Shown here piece by piece: positions 23,153 to 35,414 of a DNA stretch of 64,000 nt. The notes under the pieces are model-generated. The model searched no databases, was not told the DNA's origin, and saw nothing but the letters and a program-made list of their open reading frames with translations. Each line of letters starts with the position of its first letter. The stretch's first letter is position 1. A program made the position numbers and the translations under genes. The stretch is from Morchella semilibera (taxonomy: Eukaryota > Ascomycota > Pezizomycetes > Pezizales > Morchellaceae), in assembly GCA_009192285.1 (NCBI GenBank), contig CM018604.1, positions 1,860,001-1,924,000 of the forward strand, given 5' to 3'.

Positions 23153-26100
23153 ATGTCTTCGGAAAGTTTTGAAAATTTGTTTGACCGTCTTAGACGTCAG
23201 TCAACTATGAGCCCTCAACATGGAGAGGTGCCTTTGGGCCAAGTTCACCCCCAGCAACCTTCACCGCTGCAACAGCAGCAACAGCAACAGCAGCAGCAGC
23301 AGCAATATCCACAACATCCCCAGCAGGTTCATGGAATCTATCCGCCCTCTGCTTCTCCAAATTCCTCACTTCCTCCAGCGCAGCAGTATCTTCATCAGTC
23401 TGAGCCGATGGGCGGTCCAGGACCCCACCAACAACCATCTGGGCTCCCCGCCTATCAACAGCTGCCACAGCCTCAGCGCGCATTCACCATGTCACAGGTG
23501 CCTCCGGATGGCCTTGGTAACACTCCTACACCTCCGCCATTTCCATTGCCACCATATGCAAACCCCATGTCTCCTCCAGCTTATGAGGCTGGAAACGCAG
23601 TAAGGCCTGCAAGTCTACTGCAACTATTAAAGTTTCAGGCATCTCCAACAGCACCCGTAGCTGAAAACTTACAGGAGCCTACAACCACATCACCGCCTCT
23701 AAGGCCGTCAGTTGTGTCCCCGCCTCCAGTCTCCCATCAACAGCCGTCAAACAGCCGTAATCTCTCCGCATCCGACCTTATGGCCTCGCTGAGGCGTTCT
23801 GCAACAGAACCGTCGCATAGTCCAAGCATTCGCCAGGATCAACTGCCTCCAGAGATGCAGCACTCACAATCCATAAGGAAGTCTACTCCAGGACCTGTAA
23901 ACCCCCAAGATCTTGTTCTTCAGCTCCTTGGCCGCCCTAAACCTTCACAGGATGATATGTCAGCTCAGGCTGCAACGATGGAAGGTAGTAATGGCTCTGC
24001 AGAGCTTCCAGCCACTGCGAATAATCGTCCTTCACCAAGTACTAGGTTTGCAACGACAAGGTCGCCCATCACACCAGATGGTCGCCCTATGTCTGTCCCT
24101 CCAGCTGCACCCCCCAAGTCCCCTCCAGCCAATCTTTCAGCGCCTTTCTCCACCCCCACCCCGAGTAAAGGTTTGTTCACTTATGTCAACCCATTTGAAC
24201 AACTACATGCCACTAGTCCCCGTAATCGAACTCCAAGAGGCTCAACACCCGTCCCTGGTGGAAGAAAGAGTGCTTCTGGCCTGAGGGAAATAAAAGCTGA
24301 AAACATCCCACTACCTAACTCATCGACAAACTCACTTGTTATGGGAGAATCATCCACGGATGCTGCTATTGAAGCTGAAGCTTCCAAAGACGCTGCTAGC
24401 TTGGACCAGGCATTAGAAAGGGAAGATGAATTGATGGACAAGATCGATGATATGCTTGATGGGCAGGTTGAGAATAGAACTGCGGCGCCCGCTGAGAAGC
24501 AGTCTACCCCTCTTGAGCATTCTTTGAAGTCGCTTGGGCTCGAAGACCTCGTGCAGTCGGCTCCCACACAACCTCAAGAGACACAAATACAGGAGGAAGA
24601 GCCGAAGGAGAAGGCCCCTGCCTCTAAGGAAACGGGAGAGGAAGAGGAGGACGATTACGAGTCGGCCTCTGAGACTGCATCTGCAGATGCTCCTGTTATC
24701 GTTTATAATTTCCCCATGAAGCCTTTCTCGTCCATTACAATTATTCCAGCCGCAATTCAGCGTTTGAAATTCCCAAGCTCTAAGATTTCGGATATTGCTC
24801 GCATGCCCAGGGTCTTTGATCAGCTTGATCGCAATCTCATTGCCGCTTCCCATCAATTCATTGTATATGCTATCAGCAAAAGTAATGGTCGCGGTGGAAT
24901 TAGGGTACTCAGGCAATATGATGGCAAGGATAAGGTCTTGATGAAGGACTGCCCTGATAGGACTTTCAACGTGACTATTGGTAGGGGTGATAGGATTTTG
25001 GGGACTGGAATTTCTGGGGCGGTTGTTTGGGCCGAGCTTGGTGGTGACTTTGAAGGGCCCGACTGGAACTGCATGTTTGTGTTTCCCCCAAGCGAGGAAC
25101 AAGGCCAGAGCCTGGGCGTTCTGAAGTCACGTGCAAGAAGAACCTCGAGGCAACTGGACGTATTTGCTATTGGTAGAGGCAAAATGATCAGCTTTATCCA
25201 CGCCCCAACTGCGAAAGAATACGCCAATGGAAAGAGAGGCTTTGAAGTTGCTTCGAAGAGGTATCTTGCAGATCATACACGTGTGATTGACACTGGAAAG
25301 GCATCTAAGGATTTTGCATTCTCTGATGATGACACTGTTATCATTTCTATTGATAAGGCTGGCAAATTGAAGCTTTGGGATGTTCAGGACCTGATTAACT
25401 TCTCTAATAAGACCCCTGAGCTGACCGGCCCAGCCCCACAGCCACCAATGGTACAAACAAGCCCAATTCTATACTTTTCTGCCGTGGCCGCCGGGGAATC
25501 GTATAGAGCTACTTCAGTCATGTTTTTGGATAAATGGAGGCCTTACCATAAATGCTTGGCCCTTAGATATGTCATTGTTGGAATGAAGCAAAACCACACT
25601 CTTCAGTTGTGGGATCTCGCCCTAAGCCGACCTGTTCAAGAGATCAACTTCCCCCAGGAGAGCGACACAGATGCATTGTGTTCAGTCGTTTACCATCCAG
25701 TGACAGGTATTATTGTTGTTGGCAACCCGACTAGGAATTCGATTTATTTCATTCACCTGTCAGCACCAAAGTATAATCTCCCGCCCATGTCTCAAGCACA
25801 ATATGTTAGTGGACTTGCTTCCAAGGATGCAAGTATCCCGAAGCCGGACGCGACAGCTATTCTCAGTGGACTAAGGGAATATTCATTCGCCTCTAAGGGG
25901 CAGCTTATGAGCCTCGACATCCTTGATGCGTCTGATGCTGACCCTCAAGGGGAGGTTCCGCCACTATTTGAGCTTTATGTCGCACATAGCAAAGGAATGA
26001 CTACTCTAAGCGTTTTCAGAGAGGACCTTGGATGGGACACTAAAAACACTGTCAAAAACTCTGTCGATGCAGTCAAGGCTGGTATCTGTACCCTTTCTGG

Positions 26101-27899
26101 TCTTGCAGCACCGCCACCTCCAGAGCATAGCGAGAAATCGACCTCTGAAAAGGATGCCAAGAGCGAGAAGGGGGCCGAGCCCGAGAAGGCTGGAAATACC
26201 GAGCCCCCAGCTGCCCAGCCATTGAAGCCTGTACCATCTGTGCCTGAGAACATTGCTTCAGAAGTGCCGCTTCCAAAATCAGAGTCTGTCAGCCCTGTGA
26301 CGAGCCCTAGGGGGCCTGCTGCTTCTACTGTTGTTGAGGAGAAACCTCCCGCTATCAATGGAAGTGTAAAGAAGAAGAGAAAGGACAAGGGGAATGCCGC
26401 ATCCTCTTCGGGCGATGTATCGAGGGCTGCTTCTATGAAGAATCCACCGCCAGCTGGCGAGACAGAAAACCTCAATGTTTCGTCCGCGTTTTTGGATCGT
26501 GAGATCAAAAAGATTGAGAAGACAGTTTCATCCGAATTCTCGAAGGTGATGAGTAGGGAATTGGAAACCCTTTGTAAGTTGAAGATTGATGTGTTTATTT
26601 GGGGGGGGTTATATTAACACTTTCTAGATCGCCGTTTTGATGAGGATAGGCGAATCCAGCAAGCGGCCGGAGACGCCAAGCAGGATGCTATTCTTAGGCT
26701 TCTTTCTAGTACACTTACTGATAATGTTGAGCAAGTGATCGGAAGGATTATCATGAACAACATTCAGGGAACCGTTCTACCTGCTATTGCAGATGTTACG
26801 ACTCAAGCTCTTGATAGAAGACTTGGAGAAAGTCTTACTAGGTCTGTGGGGAGTGCCGTTCCGGCCGAATTGCATGCTGTGATTCCAGATGTTATCAGAA
26901 GGACACTTTCCCAGCCCGAGTTCCTTGCCAGGATTGCCGAGTCCATTGCAAAGCCGCTCAGCAAGGCAGTTGAAAACGAGCTATCCCGATCCCTGCAAAC
27001 GGCCATCATTCCCGCATTCCAGCAAATTGCCATTGAAGGAGCTCAAACTATTATCAAGGAACAGGAACAAAAGCAGCACGAGATGATCGCAGCGATGGAA
27101 CGTATTCATCAACAAGACTCCCAAAAGATCGATCAACTCATGGGGCTCGTAGGCGTGGTCAAGACAATGTCTGATAACATTACCGCCATGGCGAAATCAC
27201 AAGCCGAGTTTCAGGAGCAGGTTCAAAGGGCACAAGCGGAGTATGTCCAGCAATATGAAGCAGGAGTTGGTGGCGAGCAAGCTGTTCACGCTCATGCTAG
27301 GGCTCCTTCCCCGCCGCCACAACTATCGCCTGAAGAGTTGGAGGCCCAAGAAATTGAGGGTCTGCTTAGGAACGGAAAATATGAGGAGGGAACCATCAAG
27401 GTAGATACCCGAGTTAAGCGTGGCTGATGAGTATTGAGCGTAGGCTAATCTGCATATAACATAGTGGCTTCAATCTAAGGAGCGCCAAGCCGAACTTTTT
27501 GACGAAGTGGTTGTGAGGTACAGATATGACTTCCTACCAAATTTGAGTCAACTCGTACTGCTGTCCGTCTCTGCTGCAGTCAGTGTAAAGTTTGAAAACA
27601 AGGTGTTTGAAAGATTGAGTTGGCTAGAGGGTGTTTTGGCTGTTCTTGACCCTATGGTAATCCCTCAACCCTGTAGCTGCGCGAAGCTCTTTTTTTCTCG
27701 CCCCTTAGAAACTAGGATTAATGTTATTGTTTAGGATCCCGAGATTCATGAAATCTGCCATAGGATCATGGCCGTTGTCGTCCAGAGACTCGAGCAGTTG
27801 TACATGAGCACTGCGGAGCAAAACATGGCGGACCCCATCCTTCGCAGGATTCCAGCCATTGCACGCAGGGCAAGAGAGCTATCCTCCTTGGCGGCTTAG
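23153..27899 (+). CDS. EDC4/Ge-1-like WD40 protein, probable mRNA-decapping scaffold
   Basis: Four exons, 23153-26573, 26628-27400, 27465-27656 and 27735-27899, close in phase at 1516 residues. The first 500 residues are low complexity: a glutamine run near residues 41-52, Pro/Ser-rich sequence, then an acidic stretch. Residues about 510-950 resemble a WD40 propeller (blade-like ends KLKLWDVQDL, TLQLWDLALS). After a charged linker, residues from about 1108 to the end are helical and conserved (AFLDREIKKIEKTVSSEFSKVM, RRFDEDRRIQQ, RIMAVVVQRLEQLY). This order, WD40 then long helical C-terminus, is that of Ge-1/EDC4, which links Dcp1/Dcp2 decapping factors in P-bodies of animals and plants. I infer the same role here. 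MOB1 follows 716 bp downstream on the same strand, with no functional link known. Confidence 0.85.
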
Positions 27900-28614
27900 A
27901 ATGTTTTCCTTATCTAATTTTATGTGTTGTGTTTTTAGATAACCCCCATTCTTGCTGCTGAACAAGGTCGCGAAGGCTCTCGTTGAGTGTACTAGGCGTT
28001 GGATTACTTTCTCTTTTTTTCTTACGAAGTCATGTGTGTTGTATTTTTTGTTTTTTCTGCTTCTCTGCTTATAAAAACGAAGATGTGATGAAAGCGCGCG
28101 TTTTAATGACGTTGTGGTAAGAGTGTCGAGTGAGCGTTAGTTTTGCAATTGAGTGTTCTGGAATTCCTTATTCGTGGAATTTGTAAACTTATCGTTAGCC
28201 AGTTCCTTCGCATTATTCCACGGTATTGTACTCTAAATGCTTCGATATTTGTTAGTTATAGTTATCCCTGGATGGATACAAAGCATTTACACCGAGATGC
28301 ATGCCATAGAACAATGATCTGTGTCTTAATTCCCCATGCCCGTAATCATCAGCAATGTGAACCAAACGCCAAGCCATTCCAGTGCATGATGTGTTATGAT
28401 TCGCGTATCTCATGATCTGCATGTGCTCTACCATTCTTGCATGGATAAAAAGAAGCAATCCCACAAAACAACAGCACAGTCCACTCGTGTTATATCCCCG
28501 TTTCACATCACCCCGCCCCCACAATAATAGATCATAGTTGGAGAGCTCCCCCAGCAGCCGAGAAACAGAAAAAAAAGAAGCTCAAACATACAGTATCAGC
28601 ACTTCGCTCTAGTC
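27900..28614. other. Intergenic between the EDC4-like gene and MOB1
   Basis: No gene or notable repeat is seen. The interval should hold the terminator of the EDC4-like gene and the MOB1 promoter. Confidence 0.5.
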
Positions 28615-29643
28615 ATGAATAACAGCAACACAACGTTTGTCCTCCCTTCCCTCCCCTTCCCCTCCACCTCACCCTTCCCCCACTTCCACTATGTAGCAAA
28701 ACCTAGCTAGCTGGAGAAACTTACCTTAACTTCTATCTCTCCACACAGCAGCAATCCCGCCGGCGGCGGTGGCAGAAACCAGAAGACCCGCGCCCCCTTC
28801 AAGCCAAAGTCCTCCAGCCGTGGCTCGAGCTCGTACCAACTCAGACAGTATGCAGAGCAGACGCTCGGTTCAGGGAGCTTGCGGAAGGTTGTGAAGCTGC
28901 CGGAGGGCGAGGATATCGATGAGTGGCTTGCTGTCAATGGTAGGTTTGCTTTGCCTCCAGGGGGAGTGGTGGATGATGGATGGGCGATGGGGGGATGAGG
29001 GCTAATGTGGTGGGGGGGAGGCGCATAGTCGTCGACTTTTATAATCAGATTAACTTGTTGTATGGATCCATCACGGAGTTCTGTTCGCCGACGACGTGTC
29101 CGGAGATGAAGGCTACGGATGAGTATGAGCTCCCCCGCCTGGGATGTTTTTTGTTTCTTCGTTGCGAGTGCTGATGGAGTGGTGGTGTGTGGTGTGTTGT
29201 AGGTTCGAGTATCTTTGGCAGGACTCGGGGAAGTTTAGGAAGCCGACGAAGATGCCGGCGCCGGAGTATATTGAGCATCTAATGGCGTGGGTTCAGGATT
29301 ACATCAACAATGAGGCCGTCTTTCCCTCCAGGATAGGTATAATACTTCCTCCTCCCCCGCGCGCTTCGTCGCTGTGAGCTAATCGGAGAACTAAATAGGC
29401 GTCCACTTCCCAAAGAACTTTCAGACCACCGTCCGCCAGCTCGTCAAGCGCCTCTTCCGCGTATACGCGCACATCTACTGCCACCACTACCCGGTCATTG
29501 TGGCGCTGGGGCTCGACCCGCACATGAACACGAGCTTCAAGCACTATGTGCTCTTCATCAAGGAGTTTGATCTCGAGTCTGGAAAGGACTTCTATGGGCC
29601 GTTGAATGATATGGTGGAGACCATTCTGAAGACGGATAATTAG
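28615..29643 (+). CDS. MOB1: MOB kinase activator (Mob1 type)
   Basis: Five exons, 28615-28634, 28749-28939, 29029-29122, 29203-29336 and 29399-29643, close in phase at 227 residues, the usual size for Mob1. The Mob/phocein fold is clear from end to end: [44 protein letters not shown], then the zinc cysteines in CSPTTCPEM. Later come the matching histidines in YAHIYCHHY and the ending [16 protein letters not shown]. Mob1 binds and activates NDR/LATS-type kinases (Dbf2 in budding yeast mitotic exit, Sid2 in fission yeast septation). The first exon is only 20 nt and encodes a non-conserved Asn/Ser/Thr-rich N-terminus, so the 114-nt first intron is the least certain part of the model. Confidence 0.95.
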
Positions 29644-30450
29644 TGGGGCGGAGGAGGGGGAGGTTGCCTTCTTGTTTCCTGCTCTTTTCCGTATTTTTTT
29701 TTTGTAGTTTTCTTTTTAGTTCTTAAGGGGAATGTACGATAGATGGTTGGTTGGTTGGTTTGTTGGTTTTTTTTTTTTTACTACTAGTATACTGACTCTT
29801 TTAAACTGTGTTTGCAAATCGGATTGGTCGATAGGAATAATGATACGTGCGTAATACCTATTACAGCAGCGATGTTTTTTTTTCTTTTTACTTTTACTTG
29901 GGAATGGCGCGGGAGTGTGTGGTAAGCATATGTGCAGAAGACTTCCGGCTCACTTATACATATACTAGGACAGAGTCCTTCTATACTAATCTATATGTAT
30001 ATATCGTCTTGGCATATATAGATACACGCAAGCAGACCACAGAATAAAACAACCATTTCCCTGCATGCGTATGGCAGGACCCATGATTAGACCATCCCCA
30101 CTCCCCTAGATGGCATCCAGGACCACCACCACAGGCTCTCAATAAACCCCAACCGCAGGCCGAGTGATAATCTGTGATTGTGATCTATACATACGTTACC
30201 TACTTCGGTTGATTATGTAGGGATGGTAGGTACAATGTAGGTAGGTGGGGGGGGGGGGGGTGAAGGCATTACAACCTATAAAAAGGCTAAACTCGTCGGC
30301 ATATACCTATAGTCTACATACGGACGAGATCCTCGCCCGAGCTTTGGGGGGCTACGTAGCACGCCGCAACACTACACGCTACACACAGATACTGTACGTG
30401 CCGGCTACGCTAGTTACTACTCTACTCCGTGAAGCCGACGGGGGCTGACT

Positions 30451-30523
30451 CGGACCTCGGCTCTCGCGCGCCCCCCCCCCCCCCCCCCCCGGCCCGTTCT
30501 GCGTTATACACCGCCGAGGTCCG
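30451..30523. repeat. C20 homopolymer inside an 11-bp inverted repeat
   Basis: CGGACCTCGGC at 30451-30461 is exactly reverse-complemented at 30513-30523. Between the arms is an uninterrupted run of 20 C at 30471-30490 flanked by GC-rich sequence. The minus strand would carry G20, able to form a G-quadruplex, while the arms can form a stem. Length of such a homopolymer in an assembly is uncertain. Confidence 0.75.
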
Positions 30524-30665
30524 TCCCCCCCCCTAAACTGGGACATGAAGAGGGTGGAGTGTAGATATAGGTTGTAACTAAGATGGCTACTGTATGTATG
30601 GGACAAGAAAAGGGAGCGAGATATTCGAACGCCATACACATGTTATGATACGAATACGATCATAG

Positions 30666-30693
30666 TAGGTAGGTAGGTAGGTAGGTAGGTAGG
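30666..30693. repeat. (TAGG)7 microsatellite
   Basis: Seven perfect TAGG units in intergenic DNA. It differs from the TTAGGG telomere repeat and is not near a chromosome end as far as can be seen. Confidence 0.9.
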
Positions 30694-30862
30694 ATATATA
30701 ACCTAAATACAAACTACATGTAGAGAGAGAGCTATATTCTAGAATGATCGCCTCAATAAAAAAGAAAAATAAACCCAATTGCTGATACTGTTACAAAAAA
30801 GTCATTTTTTGGGGTGGGGGGGTTCCAGTCATGCATTCTCACTCGACAGATTATCGGGGGGT

Positions 30863-32144
30863 CTATTTCGCCTTAATCTTGAGCTGAGCCCTCCTGTTTG
30901 CGAGTGCTGTCTGCGTAGCCATGAACAGTGCGTCCTTGAACGCAAACAAGAACGCCGCCGTCAATACACTCTGTACCAACTTCGGCCCAATTCCTACATC
31001 CCCCCAGTACAGTACGTTAGCCAGTTCATCCAACACCTCCCCACAATGTCAAGTCCAACTCACCATTATACAGCCCTGTCCATCCTTCCTCTCTCACAAT
31101 GCCCCTGATGCCCCCCAATAAGCCTCCTGCCTTCTTCTCCCCCTTCGCCGCCACATGCAGCCGGCTCTTCACCGTGATGTACGGATACGTCAGCGCGGTC
31201 GCCACCAGCTTCCCCAGCGCACCAAGCACAAACGCGTCCTGCGGCGTCACGCTACGCTTCCGCCGCCGCTCAAGCATGTTCTTGAGCTGCTCGAAGATGG
31301 TGTACTGCAGGATCGGGTTCATGACCAGCACCAGCGCCGGCAGCACGCCCTTGAAGAAGGCGAGGATCCCGCCCTCCTTGTATAGGTCTTTGATTGTGCC
31401 CAGCGTGCTTGGTGCTTTCGTGGGCGCAGTCGCCGCGCCGGTCGGGTCTTGGAGCGTCGGGAGAGTCGTGGCGACGGTGGTGGTCGCCGTCGCCGCTGCC
31501 GTCTCGGGAGCGCGCTTACGCGCGGTCATCCGTGTGTTGACGACCCAGATGGGGTTTGTGAGGAGGACGGTAGCAGAACCAGCGAGCGCGCCAGCCATCA
31601 TGGATTCGAGGGTTGAGAGCTTTGTGCGGCGGGGGCCCTTGCTAGCCGCCGCGGCGGCCTTCTCGAATGCGGAACGGGACCATTCGTACCCTGCCGACCA
31701 TATATTAGCACTATAATCTATCCCTATTAGGGGTGGGGGTGACAGACAATAGTAGTATACAAAGTTAGTGACAGAGATGCCAAAGACGGCGCTGTCGAGG
31801 CCGGCGTAGAGGCCTGAGATGCCCTCGCGTTGGATGATGCGACGGATGGCATCGGGGACGGAAGACTGTGCGCGCTTGGACTCGACCTGGGAGCGGGTCG
31901 AGAGGGTGATTAATGGGTAGGTGAGGACCATGGAGAGAACTCCGCCGCCTGTAGGGGGGGTGGGGGTGGATCAGTCAGTACCCGAGTATCACCGTAACTA
32001 CATGTAGCTAGACTAGAGCTACGGCTGGGGAGCGGTACCAGCGCCTGCAACGGCATGGAGAACCTGGAGGGGCACGTGTCAGCATCTGCTCTCCGGGGGA
32101 AAGGGCATTTGACAGCAGTTGCATACATTATCGTTTGAGGACAT
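30863..32144 (-). CDS. ANT1: Peroxisomal adenine-nucleotide-carrier-like protein (mitochondrial carrier family)
   Basis: Five exons on the minus strand, 32127-32144, 32039-32063, 31748-31948, 31064-31690 and 30863-30993, close in phase at 333 residues. Three carrier repeats are visible, each with the family PxxxxxxR-type signature: YPLITLSTRSQ, NPIWVVNTRM and YPYITVKSR. Sequences such as GAGGGVLSMVLTYPLITLSTR and SATVLLTNPIWVVNTRM match the peroxisomal branch (yeast Ant1, Candida PMP47, human SLC25A17). That branch exchanges ATP for AMP across the peroxisomal membrane for fatty-acid activation. The first two exons are only 18 and 25 nt, yet both are needed to give the expected N-terminus (MSSNDNVLHAVAGAGGG). 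An Ala/Thr-rich insertion after the second signature is unusual. The gene symbol is by similarity from memory. Confidence 0.88.
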
Positions 32145-33569
32145 TGCTTGGACAGTATGTATGTAGGTAGCAATGCAGTTGTGAAAGCACTGGATGAAGC
32201 TGGAGGACTGTTATAGGACGCTGGCGGTAGAAGTGGGTGTTATATAGACTCGAGGGCCACCAGTATACCGTATATTTATCTAATAAAGAGGGAGGAGGGG
32301 GTGAAGGAGAGGGGAAGAAGTGAGGAAATAAAGGAAAGGAAAGGAAAGGAGGAAGGAAGGAAGAGAGAAGATGCTCGGTTCGTTGTCGGAGGTTGTCTAC
32401 TGGCTGGCAGTGAGTGTATAGCTACTATCCTGGCCTTCCCCGTGAATTCCCCGTGTCTGTCCCTGTCTGGTGTAATGTGTGAATGAACTTCTTGATGCAG
32501 AAGTCGAGTGGCAGATGTGAGGAAGAAGATCAAAAATCCATTGCCTGAATTGAAGCTTGTGATTGAAGTTGACACCGAGATACATCGTTACACTAGTCCC
32601 TTGTAGGACAGCCGAGGTTGTACTCTGTGCGTGTGTATGTGTGGGGTTGAACTTTGCATATGCAGATCGCTGGTCCGGGGTGGGCTTTGTCTCTCTGTAA
32701 GAGCAACGCTCATCGCAACTACATGTGGATAGCTGTTACTGACAAGGTTTCAATAAATCCTCTGTCTATAAATAATGGAGTGGGTACTCTGTATATAAAA
32801 GACATATTCCAGCATAATCCAGCAATAAGTACATGATGGGGTGAGTGGTATCGGGCTTAGTCATACGAGTCTAAACACTCATTGATATCAGGGTTAGGGG
32901 ATGAGTTGTCCTCTTCATGGATTCTGACTCGGGTCATTTGACATGCAATCAATCAATACCTTAACAACCTAACCACCTTTTAGCAACATCCCCGCTCCGA
33001 TTGTGTGTATCTACAATCATCTACGGGTACATACATCTACATCTACTCGATCAAGAATGATACCATGATACCACCATTAGTAAGCCAGCCCAGATCTAGA
33101 TGCCCGCTGATTAGATAACAACAGCAGCAGCAAGCGCCGTCGGATCAGTTGCCGAGCGTTCCTAACCACAGCTGTTTTTTCAGGAGCCGCAACGCACGGG
33201 TTTTTAGTGGTGGAATTGTTCCATATTGCGTGTGGTGTTTGTGCGTATGTGTTCTGCTCGAACATGCCAGATGGTGTAAGCTTGACTGAGAATTCTAGAC
33301 ATCTCGCTTTTTCAGCCCTGTCTCTCTCTCTCTCTCTCTCTCACTCTCTCTTTCTCTTCCTCAACACCACATACCTGGCCTCAAACACACATACACATCT
33401 CTACAGACCTCAAGTGCTTAACCCATTACTCTTTCTCCCAACAGCTGGGCTGGACTGGCATCGTGGGAGTTCATTCATCTCATCATCTTCTTTCGTCTGA
33501 TTAATACTTGTTTTCTGGCTGTTTCCCCTTTAAAAAGCTCATCACTACATACATACATAGCTGCTAGCC
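32145..33569. other. Intergenic, divergent promoter region
   Basis: The carrier gene (minus strand) and the MFS gene (plus strand) diverge from this interval, which should contain both promoters. I see GA-rich repeats (AAAGG/AAGG units, about 32330-32360) and a (CT)n run at about 33321-33345, but no supported gene. Confidence 0.5.
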
Positions 33570-35414
33570 ATGGCACAACCTACGACGGCGGCTACGACGA
33601 CGACGACGGCGGCCAAGTCTCCTGCGTATGCAAAGAGTATCCTCAAAGTGCTGTTCGTTTCTCTGCTGTTTGACCTGGTAAGGATTCCCTCACACATCAT
33701 AGGAGCCAGCCTTGTGTAAAATGTATGGTGGTGAGGAGGGGCTCAATGCTAACATCAGCTCTAGCTATCATTTACACTGATCCTACCACTGTTCCCGCGC
33801 CTACTTGATTTCTACAAGGCCCAGCCTAACAATGTGGTCCTGGACTCGATATTCAACACCCTCAATGCCTTCAAGGCCTCATTCCACCGCCCAATCTCTT
33901 CGCGCTTCGATGTCGTCCTCCTCGGTGGGGCTCTCGGCTCCCTCTTCTCGTTCCTCCAGGCCGTCTCCAGTCCTATTATCGGCTCCCTGAGTGACCGCTA
34001 TGGGTACGTTTCCCGCATCTTCCCACTATAACCACAGCTCATTAACTCTCCCCCAAAGCCGCCGAACAGCCCTCCTCTACTCCATGATCGGCAACATCCT
34101 CTCCGTCCTCCTCTGGGTCGTCGCCACAGACTTCCCGACATTCCTCGCCTCCCGCGTCGTCGGCGGCCTCTCGGAGGGTAACGTCCAGCTCGCAATCGCA
34201 ATCGCAACCGACGTCTCGACCGCCGAGACCCGCGGTGCCACACTCGCGCTTGTCGGCGTCGCCTTCAGCATCGCCTTCACGTTCGGGCCAATGATGGGGG
34301 CTTACCTGGCGAGCAAGACACTGGCGCTCACAATCTCTGAGAAGAACCCGTTTGCGACAGCGGCGCTGTTCTCGCTGGCGCTGCTGGTGGTGGAGACGGC
34401 ATTCCTGTACTGGAAGCTGCCAGAGACGCGGCCGCTGAGAGAGGCTGCGGAGGAGGCCAAAAAGAAGGAGGAGGCCAAGACGAGGACGGTTGCGGAGGAG
34501 AAGACCGCCGCGGATAAAGCGAGGAGTAATGCATCGGGGATTACGCTCCTGAATGCGACGCATCTGCTGTTCCTGCTGATCTTTAGCGGGATGGAGTTCT
34601 CGCTGCCGTTCATGACGTTCGACTTGTTCAACTACACGGCCAAGGACTCTGGGAAGCTCCTGGGCTTCATTGGGCTGCTTGCATCGCTGCTGCAGGGCTC
34701 GTTCGTGCGCCGCGCAAAGCCGGCGCTGGTGGTGAAGACGGGACTGGCGAGCGCGGCGATTAGCTTCTTCCTGCTGAGCCGAGTGAATAGCCAGAAGGAG
34801 CTGTATGTAGCGGCCGCGTTTCTAGCGGTGACGAGCGCGAGTGTCGTGACGGGATTGACGGCGCTGGTTAGTTTGAAGATTGGTGAGCAGGAGAGAGGAA
34901 GAGTGTTGGGTGGGTTCAGATCTGCTGGTATGTAAACAATTCCCCTTCCCCAGCCCTCCCACACCTCCAAAGTATCCGCCCGATATAGTGTGGATAGCGA
35001 CTTATCGCCGCCGACCGCCGCCGCCGTTGTTTCGTTTTCTTCATGGGGTCTAGTCTAGGCTAGTCTAGTCTAGCCCCGGAGGATCGGGGCGTGAAACATT
35101 AGACCCGTAACAACGACGGGTTCTTTAGGCTAGTTTTGGGGCTAACCAGAGAAATAAAAATATAGGCCAGATTGGACGAGCTACTGGACCGCTTCTTTTC
35201 TGTAAGTCTTTATTTCCTTCCTATTTTTGGTTTTTTTTCCCCTCCTCCTCCTTCTCCCCCAGCGCCATCGTTTTGAAATAAGAGGAAGCTAAAAAATGTT
35301 TTTGCTGTTGTAGGTACCCTCTACTGGTGGGCGGGACGAGAGACTGCCTATGTCGTTGGTGGGACGGGAATGGTGGGCGTTGCGACGTTGGTGTGGAGAG
35401 GATTGGGGAAATGA
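33570..35414 (+). CDS. Major facilitator superfamily transporter (MFSD10/tetracycline-transporter-like)
   Basis: Five exons, 33570-33677, 33765-34003, 34059-34927, 35166-35201 and 35314-35414, close in phase at 450 residues. The N-terminus is Thr-rich (PTTAATTTTT) and then about 12 hydrophobic segments follow, consistent with a 12-helix transporter. The loop 2-3 signature of the superfamily is present as GSLSDRYGRRTALLY, interrupted by the intron at 34004-34058. A charged central loop (EAAEEAKKKEEAKTRTVAEEK) separates the two halves. The general pattern (FSFLQAVSSPIIGSLSDRYGRR, ATDFPTFLASRVVGGLSEGN) matches the MFSD10/TETRAN-like branch; the substrate cannot be read from the sequence. Intron 3 (34928-35165) is 238 nt, several times longer than its neighbours. 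Exon 4 is only 36 nt. Confidence 0.88.

Larger units (their letters stand above)
29644..30862. other. Intergenic between convergent MOB1 and carrier genes, repeat-rich
   Basis: No gene is supported. The interval holds a run of 14 G at 30247-30260, a C20 tract flanked by an inverted repeat at 30451-30523, and a (TAGG)7 microsatellite at 30666-30693. Both flanking genes point into it, so it contains two 3' ends and no required promoter. Confidence 0.5.

Noticed and set aside
24413-25102. 229-codon open frame antisense to the EDC4-like gene
   Set aside because: It lies inside a single conserved exon on the other strand and has no recognisable features.
31099-31716. 205-codon open frame antisense to the carrier gene
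   Set aside because: It is a shadow of the well-supported minus-strand carrier exon.
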